Assembly (NCBI RefSeq): GCF_016031625.1
Contig: NZ_JACCHP010000011.1
Coordinates: 248,001 to 312,000 of the forward strand
Source of the DNA: Bradyrhizobium agreste
GTDB taxonomy: Bacteria; Pseudomonadota; Alphaproteobacteria; Rhizobiales; Xanthobacteraceae
DNA length: 64,000 nt
Reading direction: 5' to 3'
Shown here: positions 35,693-44,489 of the stretch, in pieces
Layout: the number at the start of each line of letters is the position of its first letter
Position numbering within the stretch: the first letter of the stretch is position 1
Notes under the pieces: generated by a model
What the model was told of the DNA's origin: nothing
Seen by the model: only the letters and a program-made list of their open reading frames with translations
Database searches by the model: none
Program-made: the position numbers and the translations under genes

Positions 35693-36570
35693 TCGAGCAG
35701 GTGCCGACGACTGTCCTCTCGGACCATCCTTGCCATCTCGGCGAAGGTCCGACGTATGACGTGACCACGGATACGGCCTGGTGGTTCGACATTCGCGAAG
35801 GCAAGCTGTTCGAGGCGCAACTCGGCGGCGGTTCTGTCCGCATTCACGCGCTCGGCCGGATGGCGAGCGCGCTGGGGCGCATCGATGCCGAGCGGCAGTT
35901 GATCGTCGCCGAAGACGGCCTCTACATCCGCAAGCTCGCTGATGGTGAGATGACGCTGTTCTGTCCGCTCGAAGCGGACAATCCGGCGACGCGCTCAAAC
36001 GATTGCCGCGTGCATCAATCGGGTACGTTCTGGATCGGCACCATGGGCAAGAAAGCCGAGCCGAAGGCGGGCGCGATCTACGCGCTTCATCGCGGCAAGA
36101 TATCGACGCTGTTTCCCGGTATCAGCATTCCCAATTCGATCTGCTTCTCGCCGGACGGCGCCACCGGCTACTTCACCGATACGCCGCGCGCGGTGCTCTA
36201 TGCCGTGCCGCTCAATCCCGCGACCGGCCTGCCGCGCGGCGAGCCGGAGGTGCTGCTGCGCCACAGCGGCATCGGCGGTCTCGACGGTTCGGTCTGCGAC
36301 GCCGACGGCCAGATCTGGAACGCGTGCTGGGGCGCGGGCCGGATCGACGTCTACTCGCCGCAAGGCGAACGCCTGCGGTCGCTCGGCGTGCCGGCGAAGC
36401 AGGCGAGCTGCCCCGCCTTCGTCGGCCCCGACCTGTCGCGCCTGCTCGTCACGTCGGCCTGGCAAGACATGGATGCGGCGGCACGTGCTGCCGATCCGCA
36501 AGCCGGCTGCACCTTTCTGCTCGAAGCAGCCGCGCGCGGACGCGCGGAACCCGACGTCAAGCTCGCATAG
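35689..36570 (+). CDS. SMP-30/gluconolactonase-family sugar lactonase
   Basis: A 293-residue six-bladed propeller lactonase that opens the pentono-/galactono-lactone. LGEGPTYDVTTDTAWWFDI near 17 carries a metal-binding Glu; NDCRVHQSGTFWIGTMG near 103 and LDGSVCDADGQIWNACWGAGRI near 200 carry the Asn and Asp ligands. It is the counterpart of Azospirillum AraB. The ATG overlaps the galM stop (ATGA). The aldonate dehydratase and the semialdehyde dehydrogenase needed to finish the pathway are not in this window. Confidence 0.9.
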   Translation: MIEQVPTTVLSDHPCHLGEGPTYDVTTDTAWWFDIREGKLFEAQLGGGSVRIHALGRMASALGRIDAERQLIVAEDGLYIRKLADGEMTLFCPLEADNPATRSNDCRVHQSGTFWIGTMGKKAEPKAGAIYALHRGKISTLFPGISIPNSICFSPDGATGYFTDTPRAVLYAVPLNPATGLPRGEPEVLLRHSGIGGLDGSVCDADGQIWNACWGAGRIDVYSPQGERLRSLGVPAKQASCPAFVGPDLSRLLVTSAWQDMDAAARAADPQAGCTFLLEAAARGRAEPDVKLA

Positions 36571-36641
36571 GAGGGTCAAGCCGTACACGACCGTCGTTCT
36601 CGAACTTACGAAGAAAGTCTGACACCCAAAGGGAGTGAAAT

Positions 36642-37712
36642 ATGCTGAAACTGAAGACGACATTTCTCGCGCTGGCGTTGGCTGGTGCCGCCACGATGGC
36701 CACAGGCGTCACTGCCTTCGCCCAGAAAGCGACGGTCGGCATCGCCATGCCGACGAAATCCTCGGCGCGCTGGATCGACGACGGCAACAACATGGTGAAG
36801 GTGCTGAAGGAGCGCGGCTACAACACCGACCTGCAATATGCCGAGGACGACATCCCGAACCAGCTTTCCCAGGTCGAGAACATGGTGACTAAGGGTGCCA
36901 AGGCGCTGGTGATCGCCGCGATCGACGGCACTACCTTGTCCGACGTGCTCAAGCAGGCGAAAGCGAAAGGCATCACCGTGATCGCCTATGACCGTCTGAT
37001 CCGCGGCACGCCGAACGTCGACTATTACGCGACCTTCGACAATTTCCAGGTCGGCGTGCTCCAGGCAGAGTCGATCGTGCAAGGTCTCGGCCTGAAGGAC
37101 GGCAAGGGCCCCTTCAACATCGAGCTGTTCGGCGGCTCGCCCGACGACAACAATGCCTACTTCTTCTACAACGGCGCCATGAGCGTGCTGAAGCCGTATA
37201 TCGACAGCGGCAAGCTCGTCGTCGTGTCCGGCCAGATGGGCATGGACAAGGTCGCGACCCTGCGCTGGGACGGCGCCACCGCGCAGGCCCGCATGGACAA
37301 CCTGCTCAGCGCCTATTACGGCAACAAGAAGGTCCATGCCGTGCTGTCGCCCTATGACGGCCTCTCGATCGGCATCATCTCCTCGCTGAAGGGCGTCGGC
37401 TACGGCAGTGCCGGCCAGCCGATGCCCATTATCTCGGGCCAGGACGCCGAAGTGCCTTCGATCAAGGCCATGCTGCGCGGCGACCAGTACTCGACCATCT
37501 TCAAGGACACCCGCGACCTCGCCAAGGTGACCGCTGACATGGTCGACGCCGCGCTCGCCGGCAAGGAGGTCACCGTCAACGACACCAAGACCTACGAGAA
37601 CGGCGTCAAGACCGTGCCGTCCTACCTGCTGAAGCCGGTGGTGGTCTACAAGGACAATTGGGAGAAGGTGCTGGTCGACAGCGGCTACTACAAGAAGTCG
37701 CAGTTCCAGTAA
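36642..37712 (+). CDS. chvE: ChvE-type sugar-binding periplasmic protein
   Basis: A 356-residue sugar-binding protein of the xylose/galactose type, with a signal peptide (about 1-28, ending TAFAQ). VGIAMPTKSSARWIDDGNNM, EDDIPNQLSQVENMVTKGAKALVIAAIDG and IAYDRLIRGTPNVDYYATFDNFQVG are nearly the ChvE text. In Agrobacterium ChvE binds arabinose, galactose, xylose and glucose and also signals to VirA; in a Bradyrhizobium setting uptake is the safe call. GGGAG stands 6 bases before the ATG. A structured repeat separates it from gguA. Confidence 0.95.
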   Translation: MLKLKTTFLALALAGAATMATGVTAFAQKATVGIAMPTKSSARWIDDGNNMVKVLKERGYNTDLQYAEDDIPNQLSQVENMVTKGAKALVIAAIDGTTLSDVLKQAKAKGITVIAYDRLIRGTPNVDYYATFDNFQVGVLQAESIVQGLGLKDGKGPFNIELFGGSPDDNNAYFFYNGAMSVLKPYIDSGKLVVVSGQMGMDKVATLRWDGATAQARMDNLLSAYYGNKKVHAVLSPYDGLSIGIISSLKGVGYGSAGQPMPIISGQDAEVPSIKAMLRGDQYSTIFKDTRDLAKVTADMVDAALAGKEVTVNDTKTYENGVKTVPSYLLKPVVVYKDNWEKVLVDSGYYKKSQFQ

Positions 37713-37722
37713 GATGAGTGAT

Positions 37723-37828
37723 CCGTCGTTCCGGGGCGATGCGAAGCATCGAACCCGGAACCTCGAGATTCCGGGTTCGATGCTCCAGGTCCGCCTCGCG
37801 GCCCCGGCGCATCGCCCCGGAATGACGG
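37723..37828. repeat. Nested palindromic repeat between chvE and gguA
   Basis: An outer stem of 21 bp with one mismatch (37723-37743 with 37808-37828) encloses a perfect 16-bp inner stem (37745-37760 with 37769-37784). The outer arm begins CCGTCGTTCCGGGGCGATGCG on one side. It resembles a dispersed element common in Bradyrhizobium. Inside an operon it could end part of the transcripts or protect the chvE mRNA. Confidence 0.85.
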
Positions 37829-37861
37829 CGGAGAGATAAGTTTTTTCAAGGACACGATGCC

Positions 37862-39439
37862 ATGACCGCCATGCTGGAGATGCGCAACGTCAGCAAGAGC
37901 TTTGCCGGCGTGCAGGCGCTGCGCGACGTCAACTTCTCGGTCCGCGCCGGGCAGATCCATGCGCTCGTCGGCGAGAACGGCGCCGGCAAGTCGACGCTGA
38001 TGAAGGTGCTGAGCGGGGTCTATCCGCACGGCAGCTACGAGGGCACCATCGTTTTCGAGGGCGAGGAGCGCCGCTTTCGCGACATCAATGATTCCGAGGC
38101 GCTGGGCATCATCATCATCCATCAGGAGCTGGCGCTGATCCCGCTGATGTCGATTGCGGAGAACATCTTCCTGTCGCATCCGCCGTCGAAGCTAGGGGTG
38201 ATCGACCGCGACGAGGTCTACCGGCGCACGCGCGAGTTGCTGGCGCAGGTCGGCCTGAAGGAGTCGCCGGATACGCTCATCACCGATCTCGGCGTCGGCA
38301 AGCAGCAGCTCGTCGAGATCGCGAAGGCACTGTCCAAGCGGGTGCGGATGCTGATCCTGGACGAGCCGACCGCGAGCCTCAACGAGGCCGACAGCGCCGC
38401 GCTGCTGGAACGCCTGATGGCGTTTCGCGAGCAGGGCATCGGCTCGATCCTGATCTCGCACAAGCTGAACGAGGTCGCCAGGGTCGCCGACCACATCACC
38501 GTGCTGCGCGACGGCCGCACGGTAGACAGCATCGACTGCCATGCCGAGCCCATCCAGGAAGACCGCATCATCCGCAGCATGGTCAATCGCGATATGGCGC
38601 ACCGTTTCCCGGAGCGCAACGTGAAGATCGGCGAGCCCGTACTCGACGTCGAGAACTGGTCGGTCTATCACCCCATCCATCCCGAGCGGCAGGTGATCAA
38701 GAACGTCAGTTTCGGCGTCAAGCGCGGCGAGGTCGTGGGCATTGCCGGGCTCATGGGGGCAGGGCGTACCGAGTTCGCCATGAGCCTGTTCGGCCGGTCC
38801 TGGGGCACCAATATCAGCGGCATTATCCGGCTCGAAGGCCGCGAGATCGCACTGCCGACCGTCGCCGCCGCGATCGACGCCGGCCTTGCCTACGTCACCG
38901 AGGACCGCAAGCAGCTCGGCCTGATCCTCGCCGACGACGTCCGCAAGAACATCACGCTGGCGAGCCTCGACCAGGTTGCACCCGGCAGAGTGATCGACGA
39001 CATCGCCGAGCTGAAGGTCGCCAGCGACTACCGCAACCGGATGCGGATCCGCTGTTCCGATGTCTATCAGGAGACCGGCCAGCTTTCCGGCGGCAACCAG
39101 CAGAAGGTCGTGTTGTCGAAATGGCTGATGACCGACCCCAAGGTCCTGATCCTGGACGAGCCGACCAGGGGTATCGACGTCGGTGCCAAATATGAGATTT
39201 ACTGTATCATCAACGAGCTTGCGGAAGCCGGCCGCGGCGTCGTGGTGATCTCCTCGGAGATGCCCGAGCTGCTCGGCATCTGCGACCGTATCTGCGTCAT
39301 GAACGACGGCGCTTTCGTCGGCGAGTTCAAGGGCTCAGAGGCGACCCAGGAAAAGATCATGCGCGCCATCATGCGCAACGAACGAAGCATTGGAAACGCC
39401 GCGCCCGCGGCCGCGGAGATGGGAGGATCGCAGCCATGA
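37862..39439 (+). CDS. gguA: Sugar ABC transporter ATP-binding protein (two ATPase domains)
   Basis: A 525-residue tandem ATPase of the MglA/XylG family. The first domain has a full Walker A (GENGAGKSTLMKVLSGV near 37), a degenerate signature (LGVGKQQLVEIAKAL) and Walker B LILDEPTASLNE. The second has a degenerate Walker A (GLMGAGRTEFAMSLFG near 295) but a good signature (LSGGNQQKVVLSKWL) and LILDEPTRGIDVGAKYEIY. This asymmetry is normal for the family. It energises ChvE-bound sugar uptake with GguB. Confidence 0.95.
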   Translation: MTAMLEMRNVSKSFAGVQALRDVNFSVRAGQIHALVGENGAGKSTLMKVLSGVYPHGSYEGTIVFEGEERRFRDINDSEALGIIIIHQELALIPLMSIAENIFLSHPPSKLGVIDRDEVYRRTRELLAQVGLKESPDTLITDLGVGKQQLVEIAKALSKRVRMLILDEPTASLNEADSAALLERLMAFREQGIGSILISHKLNEVARVADHITVLRDGRTVDSIDCHAEPIQEDRIIRSMVNRDMAHRFPERNVKIGEPVLDVENWSVYHPIHPERQVIKNVSFGVKRGEVVGIAGLMGAGRTEFAMSLFGRSWGTNISGIIRLEGREIALPTVAAAIDAGLAYVTEDRKQLGLILADDVRKNITLASLDQVAPGRVIDDIAELKVASDYRNRMRIRCSDVYQETGQLSGGNQQKVVLSKWLMTDPKVLILDEPTRGIDVGAKYEIYCIINELAEAGRGVVVISSEMPELLGICDRICVMNDGAFVGEFKGSEATQEKIMRAIMRNERSIGNAAPAAAEMGGSQP

Positions 39440-40626
39440 CCGACAAGACGGTTTCGCTGCCCGAGGAGCGCCAGCACGGCAGCTTCATCAAGAACAATTT
39501 GCGCAATTACGGCATGTTGATGTCGCTGGTTGCGATCATGTTGTTCTTCCAGGTCGTGACCGGCGGCACGCTGCTGCAGCCGCTCAACCTGACCAACCTG
39601 GTGCTGCAGAACAGCTACATCGTCATCATGGCCCTGGGCATGTTGCTCATCATCGTCACCGGTCATATCGACCTCTCGGTCGGCTCGGTCGCGGGCTTCA
39701 TCGGCGCCGTGGCGGCCTTGCTGATGGTGACCTACAAGGTCGATTACACGCTGGCCTTCGTCGCCTGCCTCGCGCTCGGCGCCGCTATCGGCGCGGCGCA
39801 GGGCTATTGGGTGGCCTATTTCAAGATCCCGTCCTTCATCGTGACTTTGGCCGGCATGCTGGTGTTCAAGGGCCTGGCGCTCGCGGTGTTGCAGGGCCAG
39901 TCGCTCGGGCCCTTCCCGGCGACCTTCCAGAAACTGTCCTCGGGTTTCATTCCGGAACTGCTGCCCGAGGCCGGCACGCTGCATCCGACATCGATGCTGA
40001 TCGGCGCCTTGCTCGCGCTGGGCCTTGTCTATGCCAGTGCGAAGGGAAGGTCGCGCGAGCAGTCGCACGGCATCGAGGTCGAGCCTTACGGGTTCTTTCT
40101 CGGCAAGAGCATCGTGCTGGCCTGCGCGGTGCTCTACTTCACCTATCTGATCGCGACCTATCGCGGCCTGCCCAACGTGCTGGTGATCATGAGTGCCCTG
40201 ATCGCGCTCTACGGCTTCGTCACCCGCCGCACCGTGATCGGCCGGCAGATCTACGCGGTCGGCGGCAACGCCAAGGCGGCGAGTCTGTCAGGCATCAAGA
40301 CGGAGCGGCTGACCTTCCTCACCTTCGTCAATATGGGCGCGCTCGCCGCGCTCGCCGGCCTTGTCTTCGCCGCGCGGCTCAACACGGCGACCCCGAAGGC
40401 CGGCCTCGGCTTCGAGCTCGACGTCATCGCCGCCTGCTTTATCGGCGGCGCCTCGGCCTATGGCGGCGTCGGACGGGTCGGCGGTGCCGTGGTCGGCGCC
40501 ATGATCATGGGGGTGATGAACAACGGCATGTCCATCCTCGGCATCGGCATCGACTATCAGCAGGTCATCAAGGGCCTGGTGCTGCTGGGTGCCGTGTGCA
40601 TCGACGTGTACAATCAGCGGCGATAG
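39436..40626 (+). CDS. gguB: Sugar ABC transporter permease
   Basis: A 396-residue permease of the XylH/MglC type with about ten or more helices. IVTGHIDLSVGSVAGFIGAVAA near 75, IPSFIVTLAGMLVFKGLALAVL near 132 and GGNAKAASLSGIKTERLTFL near 276 are the family marks. The start overlaps the gguA stop by ATGA. Agrobacterium has gguC after gguB; here it is missing and a repeat plus a norD remnant follow. Confidence 0.95.
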   Translation: MTDKTVSLPEERQHGSFIKNNLRNYGMLMSLVAIMLFFQVVTGGTLLQPLNLTNLVLQNSYIVIMALGMLLIIVTGHIDLSVGSVAGFIGAVAALLMVTYKVDYTLAFVACLALGAAIGAAQGYWVAYFKIPSFIVTLAGMLVFKGLALAVLQGQSLGPFPATFQKLSSGFIPELLPEAGTLHPTSMLIGALLALGLVYASAKGRSREQSHGIEVEPYGFFLGKSIVLACAVLYFTYLIATYRGLPNVLVIMSALIALYGFVTRRTVIGRQIYAVGGNAKAASLSGIKTERLTFLTFVNMGALAALAGLVFAARLNTATPKAGLGFELDVIAACFIGGASAYGGVGRVGGAVVGAMIMGVMNNGMSILGIGIDYQQVIKGLVLLGAVCIDVYNQRR

Positions 40627-40640
40627 CCGCATCGATGGTC

Positions 40641-40714
40641 CTGTAGAGTGGGCAAAGGTGCAACGCGCCGTGCCCACATCTTTCCAAGACTGCGCAAGAG
40701 ATGGTGGGCGCGTC
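40641..40714. repeat. Palindromic intergenic repeat after gguB
   Basis: GTGGGCA (40648-40654) pairs with TGCCCAC (40671-40677), and CCCACATCT is echoed by AGATGGTGGG around 40699-40708. This GTGGGCAAAG...GCGCCGTGCCCAC layout is a dispersed repeat type known to me from Bradyrhizobium. It lies at the junction with the truncated norD, which suggests a rearrangement end-point. Confidence 0.6.
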
Positions 40715-40740
40715 CGCCTGCGGCGGCAGCACCCTCGCCC

Positions 40741-41241
40741 TTGTTATTGCAGGCGCTGCTGGTGCTCGCACACGGGCTGTCGGCCTGCGGCGATCACCAC
40801 AGCATCCTCACCTTCACCTCGCGTCGGCGCTCCTGGGTGCGGCTCGAAACGGTCAAGGCGTTCGGCGAGCCGATGAGCGGCGTGGTCGAGCGCCGCATCG
40901 GCGCGCTCAAGCCCGGCTATTACACGCGGATCGGCGCGGCGGTCCGCCACGCCTCGGCCGAGCTTGCGCGCCAGCCGCAGCGCAAGAAGCTGCTGCTCGT
41001 CCTCACCGATGGCAAGCCGAACGACGTCGACCATTATGAGGGGCGCTTTGCGGTCGAAGACACCAGGAAGTCCGTGCAGGAAGCGCGCAGGCTCGGGATT
41101 GCAGTGTTCGGCGTGACGGTCGACGCGGCGGCGCAATCGTATTTTCCGACCCTGTTCGGGCGGACCGGCTATGCCATCGTCGGCAACATCAAGCGATTGC
41201 CGGCGGCGCTGCCGGCGATCTACCGGCAGGTGGCCCATTGA
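40741..41241 (+). pseudogene. norD: norD remnant (C-terminal von Willebrand A part)
   Basis: The segment from about 40750 encodes ALLVLAHGLSACGDHHSILTF, then VERRIGALKPGYYTRIGAAV, LLLVLTDGKPNDVDHYEG and FGVTVDAAAQSYFPTLFGR, which is the C-terminal third of NorD, the activation protein of nitric oxide reductase. The first two thirds, including the DxSxS metal site of the VWA domain, are absent; sequence upstream of 40741 is repeat-like. There is no ribosome site at the in-frame ATG 40648. No norCBQ genes are near. It is a decay relic or a rearrangement scar rather than a working gene. Confidence 0.8.
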
Positions 41242-41311
41242 TGCGGCAGCGGTGTCGCACGGTCTTTCGTGAGCTATTGCTCATGCCGCGGGCATATGAT
41301 CGAATGGTCGG

Positions 41312-41974
41312 ATGGACCAGCGCCCGCGAGAACCCGATCTGATCATTTTCGACTGCGACGGCGTGCTCGTCGACAGCGAGCTGTTGAGCTGCCGCTGCCT
41401 GTCCGAGGTCCTGGCGGAATTCGGCCTCGTGCTCAGCGAGGAGCAGGCGCTTGAGCTGTTTCTCGGACGCAGCACCAAGGCTATCGAACAGCACTATCGC
41501 GATCTTGATCAGGTCGTGCCGGATGGATTCCTGCCCCGATTGAAGACGCGCGTGCTGGAGACGTTCGCCACCTCGCTCGCGCCGATCCCCGGGGTGGAGG
41601 CGGCGATCTCCGGGCTGACCGTGCCGTTCTGTGTGGCCTCGTCGAGCGACCTCGACCGCGTCTCACTCTCGCTCGACGTCACCGGTCTTCGGGCATATTT
41701 CGGCGCTCGGATCTACACCGCGCAGATGGTCAGGCACGGCAAGCCGGCGCCCGATCTCTTTCTTCACGCCGCCGAGAGCATGCGCACGCCGCCGTCGCGC
41801 ACGCTGGTGATCGAGGACAGCGTCAGCGGCGTGCAGGCAGGCAAGGCCGCCGGCATGACCGTCTGGGGATTTGTCGGCGGCGGCCATTATCGCACGCGCG
41901 ACGGCCGGGCTATATTATCCGCCGCCGGGGCCGATCGGGTCTTCGCGCACATGGGCGATTTCTGGGAGGTGTGA
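41312..41974 (+). CDS. HAD-superfamily phosphatase
   Basis: A 220-residue HAD hydrolase, beta-phosphoglucomutase/phosphatase type. The nucleophile pair is Asp14/Asp16 in IIFDCDGVLVDSE, motif II is CVASSSDLDRV, motif III lysine is in RHGKPAPDLFLHAAE, and motif IV is LVIEDSVSGVQAGKAAGM. It ends 6 bases before the SorC regulator, so both may be co-transcribed. Related phosphatases accompany polyol operons, perhaps clearing sugar-phosphates; substrate unknown. Confidence 0.9.
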   Translation: MDQRPREPDLIIFDCDGVLVDSELLSCRCLSEVLAEFGLVLSEEQALELFLGRSTKAIEQHYRDLDQVVPDGFLPRLKTRVLETFATSLAPIPGVEAAISGLTVPFCVASSSDLDRVSLSLDVTGLRAYFGARIYTAQMVRHGKPAPDLFLHAAESMRTPPSRTLVIEDSVSGVQAGKAAGMTVWGFVGGGHYRTRDGRAILSAAGADRVFAHMGDFWEV

Positions 41975-41980
41975 GCGCGT

Positions 41981-42931
41981 ATGGCCGCCGAGAACGACAA
42001 GTCGAGACTCGACGACGCCGCGCGCGCCGGCTGGCTCTATTTCATCGCCGGCCACACCCAGGACGAGATCGCGAAGATGCTCCAAGTCTCGCGCGCCTCG
42101 GCGCAGCGTCTGGTCTCGCTGTGCCTCGCCGAGCGGCTCATCACCTTCCGGCTCGAACATCCCATCGCGGCCTGCATGGAGCTGGCGGCGCGTCTGAAGC
42201 AACGGTTCGACCTCGTTCATTGCGAGGTGGTGCCGGCCGATCCTGCCGCGCCGCAGGCGGTGGCTGGAATTGCCGAGCGTTGTGCCAATCTGCTCGATTC
42301 CACCCTGCGTTCGGAGATGCCCGTGATCGTCGCGCTCGGCACGGGGCGGGCGGTGCGTGCCGCGGTCGAGCGCGTCACGCCGATCGAGCGACCCAATCAC
42401 CAGATCGTCTCGCTGGTCGGCAACATCTCGGCCGACGGCTCGGCGAGCTTCTACGACACCGTCGGCCGGCTCGCCGACCGCACTGGCGCGCGGCACTATC
42501 CGATGCCGCTGCCGTTCCTGATGTCCTCGGAGGACGAGCGCAACAGGATGGTGCGCATCGAGCCGATCGCCAGGGTGAAGGCGGTCGCGGCCCGGGCCGA
42601 CTTGCGCCTCGTCGGCATTGGCCAGATGGACCAGAAGGCGCAGGTGCACATCGACGGCTTCGTCACACGCGACGAATTGTTCGAGATGATGCGGCTGGGC
42701 GCCATCGGCGAGATCACCGGTTGGGCCTATGACGCGAAAGGCCGCCTGCTCAAGGCCGGCACCAACAAGCGCCTGACCAGCATCCCTCCGGAAGTGCCGG
42801 CGAAGACCACGACGATCGGCGCGGCGGTCGGCGCGGCCAAGGTTCCGGCGATTGCGGCGGCGCTGAGCGGCGGCCTGATCAATGGGCTAATCACGGACGA
42901 GGCGACGGCAAGGGCAATTCTGGAGCGATAG
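41981..42931 (+). CDS. SorC/DeoR-type sugar-binding transcriptional regulator
   Basis: A 316-residue regulator. The N-terminal helix-turn-helix is AGHTQDEIAKMLQVSRASAQRLVSL (about 25-50) and the C-terminal sugar-phosphate-binding domain has VIVALGTGRAVRAAV near 110, IVSLVGNISADGSASFYD near 138 and GAIGEITGWAYDAKG near 240. It precedes the smo operon by 220 bases and most likely acts on the palindromic site at 43114. Confidence 0.91.
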   Translation: MAAENDKSRLDDAARAGWLYFIAGHTQDEIAKMLQVSRASAQRLVSLCLAERLITFRLEHPIAACMELAARLKQRFDLVHCEVVPADPAAPQAVAGIAERCANLLDSTLRSEMPVIVALGTGRAVRAAVERVTPIERPNHQIVSLVGNISADGSASFYDTVGRLADRTGARHYPMPLPFLMSSEDERNRMVRIEPIARVKAVAARADLRLVGIGQMDQKAQVHIDGFVTRDELFEMMRLGAIGEITGWAYDAKGRLLKAGTNKRLTSIPPEVPAKTTTIGAAVGAAKVPAIAAALSGGLINGLITDEATARAILER

Positions 42932-43072
42932 GGCGGTTTCGCGCGGCAATGGACAGTGCGCTCCCAAGCCGCGGCGCTCATTCCCAACAATTGCCGTCGC
43001 TTCCGTGCCGGGGATATTCCATCCCTCCCGCACCGCAGCAATCATAAGTCGCGCAAACGCCCGTGCGCCTGC

Positions 43073-43102
43073 TTGACAACTGCCACGCCCGTGTTGAACA
43101 TA
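43073..43102 (+). promoter_or_regulatory. Putative promoter of the smoE operon
   Basis: TTGACA (43073-43078) stands 18 bases before AACATA (43097-43102). The -35 box is perfect and the -10 box passable. The operator-like palindromes lie immediately downstream, and the smoE start is about 50 bases further. Confidence 0.5.
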
Positions 43103-43103
43103 C

Positions 43104-43127
43104 GCCCAACGCGTGGGCATATGCCCA
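43104..43127. promoter_or_regulatory. Operator-like palindromes for the SorC-type regulator
   Basis: TGGGCATATGCCCA (43114-43127) is a perfect 14-bp palindrome. It is preceded by GCCCA (43104-43108), which pairs with the TGGGC at 43114 across ACGCG, so three half sites of one type stand in a row. Position next to the -10 box suggests repression. Confidence 0.65.
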
Positions 43128-43151
43128 AAACGCGATTGAGGGGAGGTCACC

Positions 43152-44462
43152 GTGAAACATGTCCTGGGCGCCGTCTGCGGCGCGTCTGTCCTGCTGGCCG
43201 TCCCTGCGATGGCCGAAACGACCCTGACCATCGCCACCGTCAACAATGGCGACATGATCCGCATGCAGGGGCTGACCGGTGAGTTCACCAAGAAGAACCC
43301 TGACATCACTGTGAAATGGGTGACGCTGGAGGAGAACGTGCTGCGCCAGCGCGTCACCACCGACATCGCCACCAAGGGCGGCCAGTTCGACGTCCTCACC
43401 ATCGGTACCTACGAGGTGCCGATCTGGGCCAAGAAGGGCTGGCTGGTGCCGCTCGCCAACCTCGGCGCCGATTACGACGTCGCCGACCTGCTGCCCAAGA
43501 TCAAGGACGCGGTCTCCGCCGACGGCAAGCTCTACGCCGCGCCGTTCTACGGCGAGAGCTCGATGGTGATGTATCGCACCGATCTGTTCGAGAAGGCCGG
43601 ACTGAAGATGCCGGAAAAACCGAGCTGGGACTTCGTGATCGACGCCGCCAAGAAGCTCACGGACAAGAGCGCCGGCACCTACGGCATCTGCCTGCGCGGC
43701 AAGGCGGGCTGGGGCGAGAACATGGCGTTCCTCTCGGCGATGGCCAATTCCTACGGCGCGCGCTGGTTCGACGAGAACTGGCAGCCGCAGTTCAACACGC
43801 CGGAATGGAAGACGACGCTCACCACCTATGTGAGCCTGATGAAGGAAGCCGGCCCTCCCGGTGCAAGCTCCAACGGCTTCAACGAGAATCTGGCACTGTT
43901 CAACGCCGGCAAATGTGCGATGTGGATCGATGCCACGGTTGCGGCGTCCTTCGTTACCAACCCCAAGGACTCCAAGGTTGCCGACAAGGTCGGCTTCGCG
44001 CTCGCGCCCAACACCGGGCTCGGCAAGAACGCCAACTGGCTGTGGGCCTGGAATCTCGCGATTCCCGCCGGCTCCAAGAAGACGGAAGCTGCCGAGAAGT
44101 TCATCGCCTGGGCAACCAGCAAGGACTATACCAAGCTGGTGGCGTCGAAGGAGGGCTGGGCCAACGTGCCGCCGGGCACGCGCACCTCGCTTTACCAGAA
44201 CGATGAGTACCTGAAGGTTGCGCCGTTCGCGAAACTGACGCTGGCCTCGATCGACGCCGCCGATCCCAACAAGCCGACGGTGAAGCCCGTTCCTTACGTC
44301 GGCGTGCAATACGCCGCGATCCCTGAATTCCAGGGCATCGGCACGCAGGTCGGCCAGCAGTTCTCGGCGGCGCTTGCGGGATCGACCACGGTTGATGCCG
44401 CGCTCACGGCTGCGCAGTCCGCTACCGAGCGCGAGATGAAGCGCGCCGGCTACATCAAGTGA
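43152..44462 (+). CDS. smoE: Polyol ABC transporter substrate-binding protein (SmoE-like)
   Basis: A 436-residue family 1 extracellular solute-binding protein with a signal peptide (about 1-21, LLAVPAMAE). FTKKNPDITVKWVTLEENVLRQ, GTYEVPIWAKKGWLVPL and GKCAMWIDATVAASFV fit the sorbitol/mannitol-binding proteins of Rhodobacter and rhizobia. The start is GTG at 43152 with GGGAGG 5 bases upstream. First gene of the operon; a strong hairpin follows, so it is probably made in excess over the permeases. Confidence 0.92.
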   Translation: MKHVLGAVCGASVLLAVPAMAETTLTIATVNNGDMIRMQGLTGEFTKKNPDITVKWVTLEENVLRQRVTTDIATKGGQFDVLTIGTYEVPIWAKKGWLVPLANLGADYDVADLLPKIKDAVSADGKLYAAPFYGESSMVMYRTDLFEKAGLKMPEKPSWDFVIDAAKKLTDKSAGTYGICLRGKAGWGENMAFLSAMANSYGARWFDENWQPQFNTPEWKTTLTTYVSLMKEAGPPGASSNGFNENLALFNAGKCAMWIDATVAASFVTNPKDSKVADKVGFALAPNTGLGKNANWLWAWNLAIPAGSKKTEAAEKFIAWATSKDYTKLVASKEGWANVPPGTRTSLYQNDEYLKVAPFAKLTLASIDAADPNKPTVKPVPYVGVQYAAIPEFQGIGTQVGQQFSAALAGSTTVDAALTAAQSATEREMKRAGYIK

Positions 44463-44489
44463 ACCCGAGCTCTCCCTGAGCTCAAACTT

